Shown in pieces: positions 1-11,329 of a stretch of DNA of 64,000 bases. The DNA is from Afipia sp. Root123D2. Its GTDB lineage: Bacteria; Pseudomonadota; Alphaproteobacteria; Rhizobiales; Xanthobacteraceae. The notes beneath the pieces are model-generated. The model was not told the DNA's origin and ran no database searches. It saw only the letters and a list, made by a program, of their open reading frames with translations. Every line of letters starts with the position of its first letter. The first letter of the stretch is position 1. The translations under genes were made by a program, and so were the position numbers. The stretch is from contig NZ_LMDP01000001.1 in assembly GCF_001425835.1 (NCBI RefSeq), forward strand, positions 1,483,838 through 1,547,837, written 5' to 3'.

Positions 1-119
1 GGCGCGCGGACACGAATCCAGTCCGGCTTCGGGGGCGATTTGGCGTCGGGCCGGTTGACCTTTTCCGGGTGCCGGGGGCGAACCTGCTTCTCGGAAACGG
101 TATCGATGAGAACGACCAT
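1..119 (-). CDS. lipA: Lipoyl synthase, N-terminal fragment (runs off the left edge)
   Basis: Reading leftwards from an ATG, 39 codons are visible. They begin [12 protein letters not shown] and contain [12 protein letters not shown] and KPDWIRV. This matches the N-terminal leader of alphaproteobacterial LipA, the radical-SAM enzyme that inserts two sulfurs into octanoyl groups to make lipoyl cofactors of 2-oxoacid dehydrogenases. The iron-sulfur cysteine motifs would lie beyond the edge and cannot be checked. It is divergent from the glycosylase gene, with about 150 bases between the two starts. The call rests only on the leader sequence, which is distinctive for this family in the Bradyrhizobium group. 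Confidence 0.85.
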   Translation of the reverse strand, partial: MVVLIDTVSEKQVRPRHPEKVNRPDAKSPPKPDWIRVRA

Positions 120-270
120 GAAAAACTCTTGCTGGCGGGCCTTTGAGCCGCACCCACTACCTAAGACCGGACGCCGGTTGCCGCAACCCGCCTCCATTGT
201 GTTAGCTTTGGAATAGGTAGCACGTCCCGCCCCGCTTTCGTATGCTCCAGTTGCAGCCCTCCCGAACCAG

Positions 271-903
271 ATGCCTGAAATCCGCAGCCCGCGCGCACTT
301 GGCCCAGCCCTGAAACGCAAATTCTTTGCCCGCAGCGTGCATGAGGTCGCGCCCGAACTGGTGGGAGCGACTTTGCTGGTCAACGGCGTCGGCGGAATCA
401 TCACCGAAATCGAGGCCTACCACCACACCGAGCCGGCGGCTCATTCCTACCGTGGCCCGACGCCGCGCAACATGGTGATGTTCGGTCCGCCCGGCTTTCT
501 CTATGTCTATCGCTCCTACGGCATCCACTGGTGCATGAATTTCGTCTGCGAAAAGGAAGGCTCCGCCAGCGCGATCCTGATCCGGGCGCTGGAGCCGACC
601 CACGGCATCGCGGCGATGCGTCGGCGGCGAATGGTGCACGAGGAACGCTCGCTCTGTTCGGGACCGGGAAAATTATGCTCGGCAATGGCTGTGACCGACA
701 AGCACAACGGAATGGCGCTCGATGCAGCACCCATCGTCGTTCACGCCCGCACCGAGGTTCCGGAGATTGCGACGGGCATTCGCATCGGGATCACCAAGGC
801 AGTCGAATTGCCCTGGCGTTACGGGATCAGAGGATCACGGTTCCTGAGTAAGCCATTCCGGAACGCTGCTTCGAAAGATCGATCAAGTACGAGACCGCAA
901 TGA
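271..903 (+). CDS. mpg: DNA-3-methyladenine glycosylase (AAG/MPG family)
   Basis: A 210-residue monofunctional base-excision glycosylase of the AAG/MPG fold, which removes alkylated purines such as 3-methyladenine and hypoxanthine. Family landmarks are the EIEAY block at residues 46-50, with the Glu that activates the attacking water, the YGIHWCMNF block near residue 90, and LCSGPGKLC near residue 127. The length is usual for bacterial members (about 190-205), with a slightly long tail after the normal RGSRFLSKP ending. The last 77 bases overlap the 3' end of the convergent MFS gene, so the final 15 or so residues are probably poorly conserved. The start is the first in-frame ATG after an upstream gap shared with lipA. 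Confidence 0.9.
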   Translation: MPEIRSPRALGPALKRKFFARSVHEVAPELVGATLLVNGVGGIITEIEAYHHTEPAAHSYRGPTPRNMVMFGPPGFLYVYRSYGIHWCMNFVCEKEGSASAILIRALEPTHGIAAMRRRRMVHEERSLCSGPGKLCSAMAVTDKHNGMALDAAPIVVHARTEVPEIATGIRIGITKAVELPWRYGIRGSRFLSKPFRNAASKDRSSTRPQ

Positions 904-2022
904 TCGGAAGGACCGCAATCGCCACCGGCAGGAACGCGAATGCTGCGTTTCCGGTTATATCCCATGCGACGCCGCCGAGGATCGAGTTGATCATCGCAAC
1001 GCTATAACCGATCGCAAAGACCCCGGCCGACAAGCGCGGAACATCATCAGCCGAGACCAGGAGTGCCGGGAGCGCCAGCACAAGCGTGAGCACGACCGCG
1101 CAGGCGAATCCAATAAGGACCGCGCCACTGACAATTCCCCACAGGCTGGAACCCGTCAAAACGGCTGCGATTCCGGCAAGACCCATTATGCCGGCAACTA
1201 GCAACGGCCATCTTTTGCGCTCCAGGCGGTTCGCCATCGTGAGCAGGATGAATGACGCCGGCAATTGACCGGCGTTCAGCGCCGTCAGCGCAGGGCCAAT
1301 CATGTCGGCACGCTCGGAATGCAGTAAAAACCCGGGAAGAAAAGCGTTCGCGCAAAAATAGAGTTGATTGGCCCCACTCATCATCAGGCCAAGTTTCCAG
1401 AGCAGCGGATCGCGCCAATCCGGCATCCAGTTGCGATGGCGTGCGATCGGTGCATCCTTGCCGCCGGGCTGGAACAGAAAGACTAACAGCGCGATCACCG
1501 CGAGGGGAATCGACCAGACTACAAGGCTCGCGCGCCAGCTTCCTGCGAGAAGCGGCAGGATCGCCGCCGCGAGGATGACCGGGAAGATTTCACCGCACAG
1601 AAGGCCGTTGGTATAGACAGCGGTAGCAAAGCCGATGCGGCGCGGCACCCATTGACGGACTATGGGCGGCAGCGCGGGTTGCATGACGGCAATTCCCGCA
1701 GCCATGACAACCGTCGCGGCATAAAGCGTGAGGGTATTGAATGCCAACCCGCGCAGGGCCGATCCCGCGGCTGCCGTCAGAAGCCCGATGATGAGCGCAG
1801 GTGTGGCGCCGACGCGTGCGATCAGCAGCGAACCCGGCACGGCAACCAGTGCAAACAGGCAAACCGGAATGGCGTTCAGAATGCCGACTTCGGTACCCGA
1901 CAGATTCAGATCGAGAATGATCAGCGCCAGGATCGGGGGCACTGCGAGGATAGTCAGCCGCAGGCCGTTTCCCGCGAGCCACAACAAAAGGAGCGCGCCA
2001 AACGAAGAGGATCGTACTGAGG

Positions 2023-2026
<4 letters not shown>
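827..2026 (-). CDS. MFS transporter, CynX/NimT-like (cyanate permease family)
   Basis: A 399-residue protein with about 12 hydrophobic segments and no signal peptide, typical of the major facilitator superfamily. The stretch [12 protein letters not shown] followed by [15 protein letters not shown] resembles the CynX/NimT subgroup (cyanate, 2-nitroimidazole and related small solutes). The substrate cannot be read from sequence, and no cyanase or other clue is adjacent. Its ATG overlaps the valS stop codon (ATGA), so it is transcribed behind valS and probably translationally coupled. The 3' end overlaps mpg, which converges on it. Confidence 0.8.
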
Positions 2027-4896
<2,870 letters not shown>

Positions 4897-5003
4897 GAGA
4901 CTGCAATCAAAATGGGGACTGATGCGCTAGAAACCTTCCGGCGCGCATCAAGTCAACACGTCAAAATGGAGGTTTTTCGGCGTAAAGCCTGCCGGAGCGG
5001 AGA

Positions 5004-5783
5004 TTATCGGCCCCGGGATACGCGCTCGATCTCGGATTTGACGATGCGCTCCACCAGATTGGGCAGATTGTCGTCGAGCCACGACTTCAACATTGGGCGC
5101 AGCATTTCCTTGACCAGATCCTCGAGGGTCCGGGCATTGTTGCTGAGCACCGTGCTTGCGAGCGCGTTGAATGCGGACTCGACCGAAGACACGGTTGTGT
5201 TCGACAGCATACTGGGAGCTTCCGCAAGGGCGTTATAGGCCGCCCGCTCATAGGTCGGAGGATCGATCGGTGTCGGACGTGTCGGTGTCTGGGGCATGGA
5301 TTCGGCGAATTCGAGGTCGTCATCGGCCTCGATTTTCTGAAATGCAACTGGGGGCAGTTCGGGCATCGCCATCTGTTCGGTCAACTCGAAAACGTCGCTC
5401 TCGGACTCATCAATTTCCGGCGCGGCGGCAGCAGCAGTCTGCGCCGGCGCGTCGAAGCTTGCCATCATCGCATCGATCTCGGCCTGGCTGTTCTTTTCTG
5501 GTTGAGCGGCGGCGGCAACCTTCTCGACCGGCGCCGGGGGCGCTGGCGGAGGTCGCTTGACGGACGATAAGGCACCGGCGGTTCGCACGGGAGCGGGCTT
5601 CGGATCCGATGCCGGGGGCGCGGCGCGCGGAGGCTCTGTTTTCGCAACGGCGGGTTTGGCGGGCTCGGGCTTTGCCGGCTCCGCAGCCGCAGCCGGTTTA
5701 GCCTCGTCATCGGAAATGATCCGTCTGATCGACGCCAGAATCTCCTCCATCGAGGGCTCCTGCGCCTTTGCCGGTTGGTTCAT
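5004..5783 (-). CDS. popZ: PopZ-like polar organizing protein (DUF2497)
   Basis: A 259-residue protein starting at MNQPAKAQEPS. This ATG is preceded by a GGAG at good spacing; an in-frame extension upstream looks non-coding. The N-terminal helix SMEEILASIRRIISDDE and the C-terminal helical block (residues about 215-259, containing LEDLVKEMLRPMLKSWLDDNLP) are the two conserved ends of PopZ/DUF2497. A long Ala/Pro/Glu-rich disordered linker lies between them. In Caulobacter, PopZ condenses at cell poles, anchors parS/ParB and recruits polar regulators. The same role is inferred here. The gene is just upstream of valS with 107 bases between. Confidence 0.85.
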   Translation of the reverse strand: MNQPAKAQEPSMEEILASIRRIISDDEAKPAAAAEPAKPEPAKPAVAKTEPPRAAPPASDPKPAPVRTAGALSSVKRPPPAPPAPVEKVAAAAQPEKNSQAEIDAMMASFDAPAQTAAAAAPEIDESESDVFELTEQMAMPELPPVAFQKIEADDDLEFAESMPQTPTRPTPIDPPTYERAAYNALAEAPSMLSNTTVSSVESAFNALASTVLSNNARTLEDLVKEMLRPMLKSWLDDNLPNLVERIVKSEIERVSRGR

Positions 5784-6005
5784 CTCCGACTCCACATCGA
5801 CGGCCTTAGAAAGCCGCACACAATCGCCACGAATCGCTTCGTCACCTTCGTAAAAGGTACGGCATCGTAACATTTGATTGCAAGCAATCGGGTCCGACTA
5901 CGAGGCTTTCACCACAACGTCGTGCGGTAAAAATCGGTAGCGGACCACGCACGTACGTTCATGGACACTCAGGATCGCAGAGCGATCATGTGCCGATGAA
6001 CGCTG

Positions 6006-7427
6006 TTATTGTCCGTCGGGTGTGCGAACGCCGATCCAACTGTCGCGAACCTGCTGATAGTGCACGTTCGGATCGTAGATTGAGGTCTTCAGCCTGAGGA
6101 CCTGCGGCGACAGGCGCCCGACTGCGTTGAGGACGCTGTAGGATGCCACAACGCGGTCATGCTGCGCGGTGACGAGCGCCACACGGGCGTTCACCAGCGC
6201 CTGTTGCTGGTTCAACACGTCGAGCGTGGTGCGTTGGCCGACGCGAGCTTCTTCGCGAACACCGTTGAGTGCGATCTCGGCAGCTTCCACCTGCGACTGC
6301 GCCGAGGAGACCTGCGCCTTTCCGGCGAGTAGCTGTCCCCATGCCTGAGCGATGTCGGCGCGGGCCTGGTCGCGAACCCGATCGAGGTTCAGCCTCTGCT
6401 GTGCGAGCGATTCCTTTGACTGCCGGATCAGCGCGTATTCGGCGCCACCCTGATAGATAGGAACCGACAGATTAGCCACCGCCGAGGCGCTGAACTGCCG
6501 ACTATACGCCAAGGTGGGCTCATATGCCTGCTGCACGCTGCCCTGCAAAGTCACGGTCGGGAACAGCGCACCTTCGTTGATCTTGACCTGCAGGTGACTG
6601 ACGTCGATGCCGTACATTGCGGCAGTGACGTTCGGATTCTCGATCAGGCCGAGATTGACCGCCGTCTGCAGCGTTTTGGGCAGGAACCTGTCAACCGGCG
6701 AACCGGGCGCTAGCTGCATCGGGTCGCTGCCGATGATGCGTCGGAAATTCGCGCGCGTCGTCGTGAGGTTGGACTCTGCCGTCAGCAACTGTGTGCGGCC
6801 GGCCGCAAGCTGAGCTTCCGACTGCGCGACGTCGGTACGGGTCACCTCGCCGACGTTGAAACGATCACGCGTCTGCTTCAGCGTTTGATCGAGCACGCGC
6901 ACGTTGCTCTTTTGAACTTCGACGATGGCTGAATCGCGAAGATAATCCATGTAGATCGTGGCCGCCGACAACAGAACGCTCTGCTCAAGGACTCGCAGAC
7001 CTTCGCGCGCGGCCGATACCTGACTCTCGCTGGCGCGAACGCGATTGCCCGTTTGGCCACCATTGTAAAGTGTTTGGGTGATCGTCCCGCCTACGCTTCG
7101 CGGTATCTGCGTTCCGCTCAGGACCTGTGAAGACTGTACGGGACCGGTCGGTGTGTTGGTCGTGGTGTCCGATTTGACTGAGGTATACTGACCACCGACG
7201 CTCGCCGACACCGCGATTCTCGGACGATAGCCCGACAAGGCCTGTGGAACGTTTTCGTCGGTCGCGCGCACCGATGCGCGCTGGGAATTGAGCTGTGGGT
7301 TGTTCTGATAGGCGCGGGCCAGAGCTGCTTCGATCGTGTCCGAAAGGACGGGCGTACTCGCCGCGAACAGCGTAAGTGCCGCTACCGCAGCTCCTGCAAA
7401 CCGCCACGCCCCATTCTTCTTCAACAT
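6006..7427 (-). CDS. tolC: TolC family outer-membrane channel protein
   Basis: A 473-residue type I secretion/efflux outer-membrane protein. The chosen ATG gives MLKKNGAWRF and a signal peptide ending ASTPVLSD; a TTG 12 codons upstream is a less likely start. Features are ALARAYQNNPQLNSQRA at the mature N-terminus, two internal repeats of the TolC hairpin, GEVTRTDVAQSEAQL and GQRTTLDVLNQQQAL. These mark the TIGR01844 TolC group rather than the NodT lipoprotein group found elsewhere in this window. It trimerises into the outer-membrane duct for tripartite pumps. The pcm-like gene lies 190 bases upstream on the same strand, the usual arrangement in Rhizobiales. Confidence 0.92.
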   Translation of the reverse strand: MLKKNGAWRFAGAAVAALTLFAASTPVLSDTIEAALARAYQNNPQLNSQRASVRATDENVPQALSGYRPRIAVSASVGGQYTSVKSDTTTNTPTGPVQSSQVLSGTQIPRSVGGTITQTLYNGGQTGNRVRASESQVSAAREGLRVLEQSVLLSAATIYMDYLRDSAIVEVQKSNVRVLDQTLKQTRDRFNVGEVTRTDVAQSEAQLAAGRTQLLTAESNLTTTRANFRRIIGSDPMQLAPGSPVDRFLPKTLQTAVNLGLIENPNVTAAMYGIDVSHLQVKINEGALFPTVTLQGSVQQAYEPTLAYSRQFSASAVANLSVPIYQGGAEYALIRQSKESLAQQRLNLDRVRDQARADIAQAWGQLLAGKAQVSSAQSQVEAAEIALNGVREEARVGQRTTLDVLNQQQALVNARVALVTAQHDRVVASYSVLNAVGRLSPQVLRLKTSIYDPNVHYQQVRDSWIGVRTPDGQ

Positions 7428-7617
7428 GCCATCCGTTCCCAAGGCCGACTGCTGGATTATCAATCCGCACGCCGGATCATCGACTCAAATGAGAGCCCGC
7501 TCCCCGCGCCAACATATGCGGCGGCGCGGTGTGACGGAACCCCATCCGTACTTTCCGGTCGGAAAGTCCCCACATGGGACATTGGGGCCACACTTCTGTA
7601 CCGGCTACCGGCTCGCC

Positions 7618-8283
7618 CTAAAAGCTGAAAGCTGGCACTCGCTCAAGGCCCGGCAGGACGGGTGCGGCGGCGTCAAAGAGTGCCCGAGTACCATAATCCG
7701 AGGGCGATCGGGTTACGAGGGTTGCACGTGCCGGCCGGGTGGTTGCAAAGACTCCGACCAGGCGCCCCCCAACCTTGAGTTGCTTATACAGCGTTTCCGG
7801 CTCGATTTCCGTGGCGCCATTGAGAACGATCACATCGTAGGGGCCATAGGCAGGATCGCCCTCTCCCGCCGGCCCTGAGGACACAGTCACGCCGGCTGTT
7901 CCCGAATTACCGAGCGCGGTGCGAGCAGCCGCAGCCATCTCCTCCGTCGATGCGACAGCGAAAACCTCCCCCGCCAAACGGGCAACCACTGCGGCAGCAT
8001 AACCGGTGGCACAACCTGTCACGAGGGCACGGTCGGCTTCGGTGATCTCGGCAGCCTGCAGCATCTTGGCGAGAACGGCCGGCTTGATGAGATATTCCTT
8101 GGCGGCCGGAGTTCCTCCGACGTCGAGGTCCATATCCATATAGGCCAGCGCGCGGCGATCGCCGGGCACAAATGCCTCGCGCGGAATTTCAAGCATCGCA
8201 TCGATAATGCGCAAGTCGGTCACGTCGCTGGGCCGCACCTGACAATCGACCATGTTCTGGCGGGCGGTCGAAACGTCTGACAT
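7618..8283 (-). CDS. Protein-L-isoaspartate O-methyltransferase-like protein
   Basis: A 221-residue protein of the PCMT/rRNA methyltransferase fold. The start MSDVSTARQNMVDCQVRP was chosen because it has an AGGA eight bases upstream and matches family N-termini; an in-frame 96-residue extension is non-coding in character. Conserved blocks are MVDCQVRPSDV, PREAFVP and YLIKP. The SAM-binding loop reads LVTGCATGYAAAVVA, with TGCATGY in place of the typical GTGSGY. DVIVLNGATE follows. Alphaproteobacterial members with this altered motif are annotated as PCM, but true isoaspartyl repair activity is uncertain. It is upstream of tolC on the same strand. Confidence 0.8.
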   Translation of the reverse strand: MSDVSTARQNMVDCQVRPSDVTDLRIIDAMLEIPREAFVPGDRRALAYMDMDLDVGGTPAAKEYLIKPAVLAKMLQAAEITEADRALVTGCATGYAAAVVARLAGEVFAVASTEEMAAAARTALGNSGTAGVTVSSGPAGEGDPAYGPYDVIVLNGATEIEPETLYKQLKVGGRLVGVFATTRPARATLVTRSPSDYGTRALFDAAAPVLPGLERVPAFSF

Positions 8284-8621
8284 CAAATATCCTCGCAAGC
8301 AGCTATTGTCCCCGCGCAACGGGGCTTTCTGCGCGGCATCATTGATGCAAGCGTCGGAGCGATGCAAGTCTCGCAGGGCGTCATCATCGGCCCGTCCGCC
8401 AACAGTGGGAATCCCGAGCTCTATTGGCGCTTGGGATATGAAAGGTTGCGGTTCGCGAACCCATATTTGCGCGGGAGTGGATTCGCCTCGATCAGACGGA
8501 ATTCGGCGATTCTCACGACCGTTGGCTGCAACGGCACCTGGAGGCTCCCGCGCACGTCGCTTGGCCCGCATCAGGAATTGCGGTCAAAATCTTGTATAAA
8601 TATCTGAGTTTGTGGAGTTTT
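8284..8621. other. Intergenic region between pcm-like gene and tRNA-Asn
   Basis: About 340 bases without a credible gene. It should contain the promoter of the pcm-like gene and the 3' end of the tRNA-Asn transcript. No convincing sigma-70 box, terminator or repeat was seen. Short open frames here have no family resemblance. Confidence 0.5.
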
Positions 8622-8696
8622 TGGCTCCCCGGGCTGGATTCGAACCAGCGACCATTCGATTAACAGTCGAATGCTCTACCGCTGAGCTACCGAGGA
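8622..8696 (-). tRNA. tRNA-Asn (anticodon GTT)
   Basis: A complete 75-nt cloverleaf. The acceptor stem TCCTCGG pairs with CCGGGGA (one G-T pair), the D arm is GCTC..GAGC, and the anticodon stem-loop CGACTGTTAATCG puts GTT at 34-36. The T arm GCTGGTTCGAATCCAGC is followed by discriminator G and an encoded CCA. It lies 95 bases downstream of tRNA-Cys on the same strand, so the two may be cotranscribed. Confidence 0.97.
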
Positions 8697-8791
8697 ATAC
8701 TGCCGAAGCAGCAATGGGGCCGCATATAACAAAGGCCCCCAGTCTTGCAAAGCTCAAATCGCTCAAAAAGGGCAACCTGCGATGAGAGTGT

Positions 8792-8865
8792 TGGAGGCCA
8801 CGACCAGAATTGAACTGGTGTAAACGGTTTTGCAGACCGCTGCGTAACCACTCCGCCACGTGGCC
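8792..8865 (-). tRNA. tRNA-Cys (anticodon GCA)
   Basis: A complete 74-nt cloverleaf. Acceptor GGCCACG pairs with CGTGGCC. The anticodon stem-loop is GCGGTCTGCAAAACCGT, with GCA at the anticodon. The T arm carries TTCAATT, and discriminator T precedes an encoded CCA. Confidence 0.97.
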
Positions 8866-9044
8866 TCAACCGGCGAAACTCTTATAGACAACCACTCTCT
8901 TAGGCAACCTGCGCCAGTTTGTCCCCTGCGCCTTTCCAGGGCTCAGCACCGCTTGGCGCCTGAAACAGACGACAGTGCTCCATCCGGCCGGCGCAGTATC
9001 TCGCGGGCCGATGCGCGCGGCCGTCCATACGGCATCGAGCGGAG

Positions 9045-9923
9045 TCAGTGAATCACCTGATCGTCGATGTGCCGCAGCTTGTCCGGGTTACGCACCACAT
9101 AGATCGCGACAATCTGGCCGTCGTCGATTTGGAGCGCCGTCGTTTGGGGCACTCCGTCATCCTCCAGAGTGATGAACCCCGGCAGGCCGTTGATGAAGCC
9201 ATAGTGCACGATGCGCGATGGATGTTGCGTGAAAAACTGCGCGAGGGATGTATGGAATGCCACCACCTTGTCGATTCCAACGATCGGCTTGGCGACGGCC
9301 GCCCGCTTGCCCCCGCCGTCGGCATGAACGGTGACATCGGTAGCTAGCAACGCTTGCAGCTTCTTCATGTCGCCGCTGCGGGATGCCGTAAAGAAGGCGG
9401 CGGCGATCTCCAGCCCCTGCTCTTTCGGCACCGCGAATCGTGGTCGTGCGGAGCGGACATTGATTCTGGCGCGGCTCGCGAGTTGGCGGCAGGTCGCCGG
9501 CTCACGGCCGATCGTTTCTGCGATCTCGTCGAAGCCGACGCCGAAAACGTCATGGAGCAGGAAGGCCGCGCGCTCCAGCGGCGACAGGCGTTCGAGCGCG
9601 ACCATCAGCGGCAGCGTGATATCGTCGATCTCCTCGTCCCCGGATTCCACGACAGGTTCGGGCAGCCACGGCCCGACATAGGTCTCGCGCCGTCGTCGGG
9701 CCGATTTCAGGAGGTCGAGGCAAAGCCGGGTCACCACACGGCGCAAGAACGCCTCATGTTCGCGAACCGCATCCCGGTCGGTGTAGAGCCAGCGGATGAA
9801 GGCGTCCTGCACGACGTCTTCCGCATCCGCGACCGACCCTAGCATCCGGTATGCGATCCGGATCAGCTTGGGACGCAGCGGATCGAATGAGTCCGCTGCG
9901 CCCAGTGTAGAGGCCGATGCCAT
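9045..9923 (-). CDS. ECF41-family RNA polymerase sigma factor with C-terminal SnoaL-like extension
   Basis: A 292-residue sigma-70 family protein. Sigma region 2 covers residues about 15-85 (AYRMLGSVADAEDVVQDAF), region 4 about 105-160 (LSPLERAAFLLHDVFG), and a SnoaL-like domain about 170-285. It carries the three signatures described for ECF41: WLPEP at 86-90, DGGGK at 202-206 and NPDKL at 279-283. In this family the C-terminal domain controls sigma activity in place of a classical anti-sigma factor, and none is encoded nearby. Its ATG shares one base with the stop of the upstream AhpD-like gene (TGATG), so the pair is one transcript. An ECF41-type promoter precedes the pair, suggesting autoregulation. 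Confidence 0.95.
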   Translation of the reverse strand: MASASTLGAADSFDPLRPKLIRIAYRMLGSVADAEDVVQDAFIRWLYTDRDAVREHEAFLRRVVTRLCLDLLKSARRRRETYVGPWLPEPVVESGDEEIDDITLPLMVALERLSPLERAAFLLHDVFGVGFDEIAETIGREPATCRQLASRARINVRSARPRFAVPKEQGLEIAAAFFTASRSGDMKKLQALLATDVTVHADGGGKRAAVAKPIVGIDKVVAFHTSLAQFFTQHPSRIVHYGFINGLPGFITLEDDGVPQTTALQIDDGQIVAIYVVRNPDKLRHIDDQVIH

Positions 9924-10381
9924 CAGGCTGCCGTACGTGCAGCGTTGACGGGATGGACGGTGCGGAAGCCGACGTTAAGCCGGTTCCAGCCGTTGATGGC
10001 GATGATCATCATGGTCAGCTTGATCTGCTCTTCCTCGGAGAACTGCGCTTTCACCGCTTCATAGACATCGTCGGGGGCGCCGTTTTCCGATACCAGTGTC
10101 AGTGCTTCGGTCCACCCGAGTGCCGCGCGTTCCCTGTCGCTGTACAGCGGCGACTCCCGCCATGCGGGAAGCAGATAGAGACGCGCTTCCGTCTCACCGG
10201 CCTTGCGGGCGTCCTTGGCGTGCATATCGAGGCAGAAAGCACAGCCGTTGATCTGCGAGGCTCGCATTTTCACCAGTTCCATTAGGCTCGGCTCAAGGCC
10301 GTTCTTGGTAATGCTGGTTCCAAAATCGAGCAACGGTGTGAGCAAATCCGGCATCGCGAAAAGGTTCAGTCTCGGTTTCAT
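9923..10381 (-). CDS. Carboxymuconolactone decarboxylase / AhpD-like protein, ECF41 partner
   Basis: A 152-residue AhpD-fold protein starting MKPRLNLFAMPD, with AGGA six bases ahead of the ATG. The core ELVKMRASQINGCAFCLDMH holds the E-x11-C-x2-C-x3-H pattern (E35, C47, C50, H54) typical of AhpD-type alkylhydroperoxidase proteins. Genes of the carboxymuconolactone decarboxylase/oxidoreductase/epimerase type are the standard neighbours and often the only targets of ECF41 sigma factors. Here it lies directly upstream of, and overlaps, the sigma gene. The physiological substrate is unknown; peroxide or redox protection is the usual guess. Confidence 0.92.
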   Translation of the reverse strand: MKPRLNLFAMPDLLTPLLDFGTSITKNGLEPSLMELVKMRASQINGCAFCLDMHAKDARKAGETEARLYLLPAWRESPLYSDRERAALGWTEALTLVSENGAPDDVYEAVKAQFSEEEQIKLTMMIIAINGWNRLNVGFRTVHPVNAARTAA

Positions 10382-10418
10382 GTTGTTTCCTTGGTTATGG
10401 GTCAATTCCCGGAAACAA

Positions 10419-10445
10419 GACGAGACAGCACGTTGTGGTGTGACA
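10419..10445 (-). promoter_or_regulatory. ECF41-type promoter (TGTCACA-N16-CGTC)
   Basis: On the minus strand, TGTCACA (10439-10445) is followed after exactly 16 bases by CGTC (10419-10422). This is the signature reported for ECF41 promoters. It lies 37 bases upstream of the AhpD-like start codon, leaving room for a short leader with the AGGA ribosome site. It should drive the AhpD-like gene and the sigma gene together. Confidence 0.8.
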
Positions 10446-10543
10446 GATGTCGGCAAAAATTTTGCAATCGCCTTCCGGCCGAGTCCACGCGGCGAAGCTA
10501 AAAATCGAGCAGTATCAAAATTATACAGCAATACATGCCGACA

Positions 10544-11266
10544 TTACTTTGGCTTTTTGCGGCGCCAATCGCGTTTCGGCCTAGGCTTTGGCGCGAGTTC
10601 CGGAACCGTGGCTTGCGCCTCGCGATATTTCGCGAGCATTCGCTCGAAGGTGCCGATCAACGCCGCCTCGACGTCCGCGCGCCGCTCCAGACGTCCCAGC
10701 AGCATGGCGGTCGCCTCAATGGTAGATAATCCGTCGCGGCGCGGTTCGCGGCGCAGCTTGCCGTAGAGTGACGGATTCGCCGGTCCGAGGATGACGCGCT
10801 GGCACTTCAACATCCAGGCATTCCGCCACCACAGAGCCTTGGCCTGGCTCCAGGTCCCGTCGAGCACCACGATGCCCTCGATGTCTTCGAGGATCGCGCG
10901 CTGGTGATCCTCGGGCTGCCCCTTGCGGTCGATGGCGACAATATCCCGGTCGGTCGCGAGGTCCGCGACCTTGGCCGATCCGAGATAGAGAATGGCCCAG
11001 CGCGCCGGATCGACGGTGCGGCCGAGAATCTTCGACAGGCTCGGCCACGACAGTCCGATTTTGAGCGTCGAGTTCGCAAGCTGGAGTGCCGTGAGCCGCG
11101 CTGTTCCAAGCGCCCTGTCCTGCTCCTGCGGGTGCTGCAGGATGACGACCTCGATCCGATTTTCGATCGGCTCAAGTTCGTCGCAGATACACAAAGGTTC
11201 GGGCTTGCCGCACCGCGGACATTCGGGGAACTCTTGTGGCGGCGTGGTCTCGGGAGCGGCTGACAT
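10544..11266 (-). CDS. DTW-domain tRNA-uridine aminocarboxypropyltransferase
   Basis: A 240-residue protein with the DTW domain of the TDD superfamily. Members such as TapT add the 3-amino-3-carboxypropyl group of SAM to uridine in tRNA (acp3U). Near the N-terminus a cysteine cluster (CPRCGKPEPLCICDEL) fits a zinc knuckle. Later blocks are LDGTWSQAK (the DTW motif, read DGTW) and LRREPRRDGLSTIEA. The C-terminus is a basic tail. The start MSAAPETTPP was chosen over a TTG 12 codons upstream. The gene stands alone between the ECF41 pair and the RND operon. Confidence 0.85.
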   Translation of the reverse strand: MSAAPETTPPQEFPECPRCGKPEPLCICDELEPIENRIEVVILQHPQEQDRALGTARLTALQLANSTLKIGLSWPSLSKILGRTVDPARWAILYLGSAKVADLATDRDIVAIDRKGQPEDHQRAILEDIEGIVVLDGTWSQAKALWWRNAWMLKCQRVILGPANPSLYGKLRREPRRDGLSTIEATAMLLGRLERRADVEAALIGTFERMLAKYREAQATVPELAPKPRPKRDWRRKKPK

Positions 11267-11329
11267 GGGCCAGCCTATACGCTGCACCCGAGACTTCAGC
11301 AATGTCGGCTTCAGCGATGCCGGCAGACG

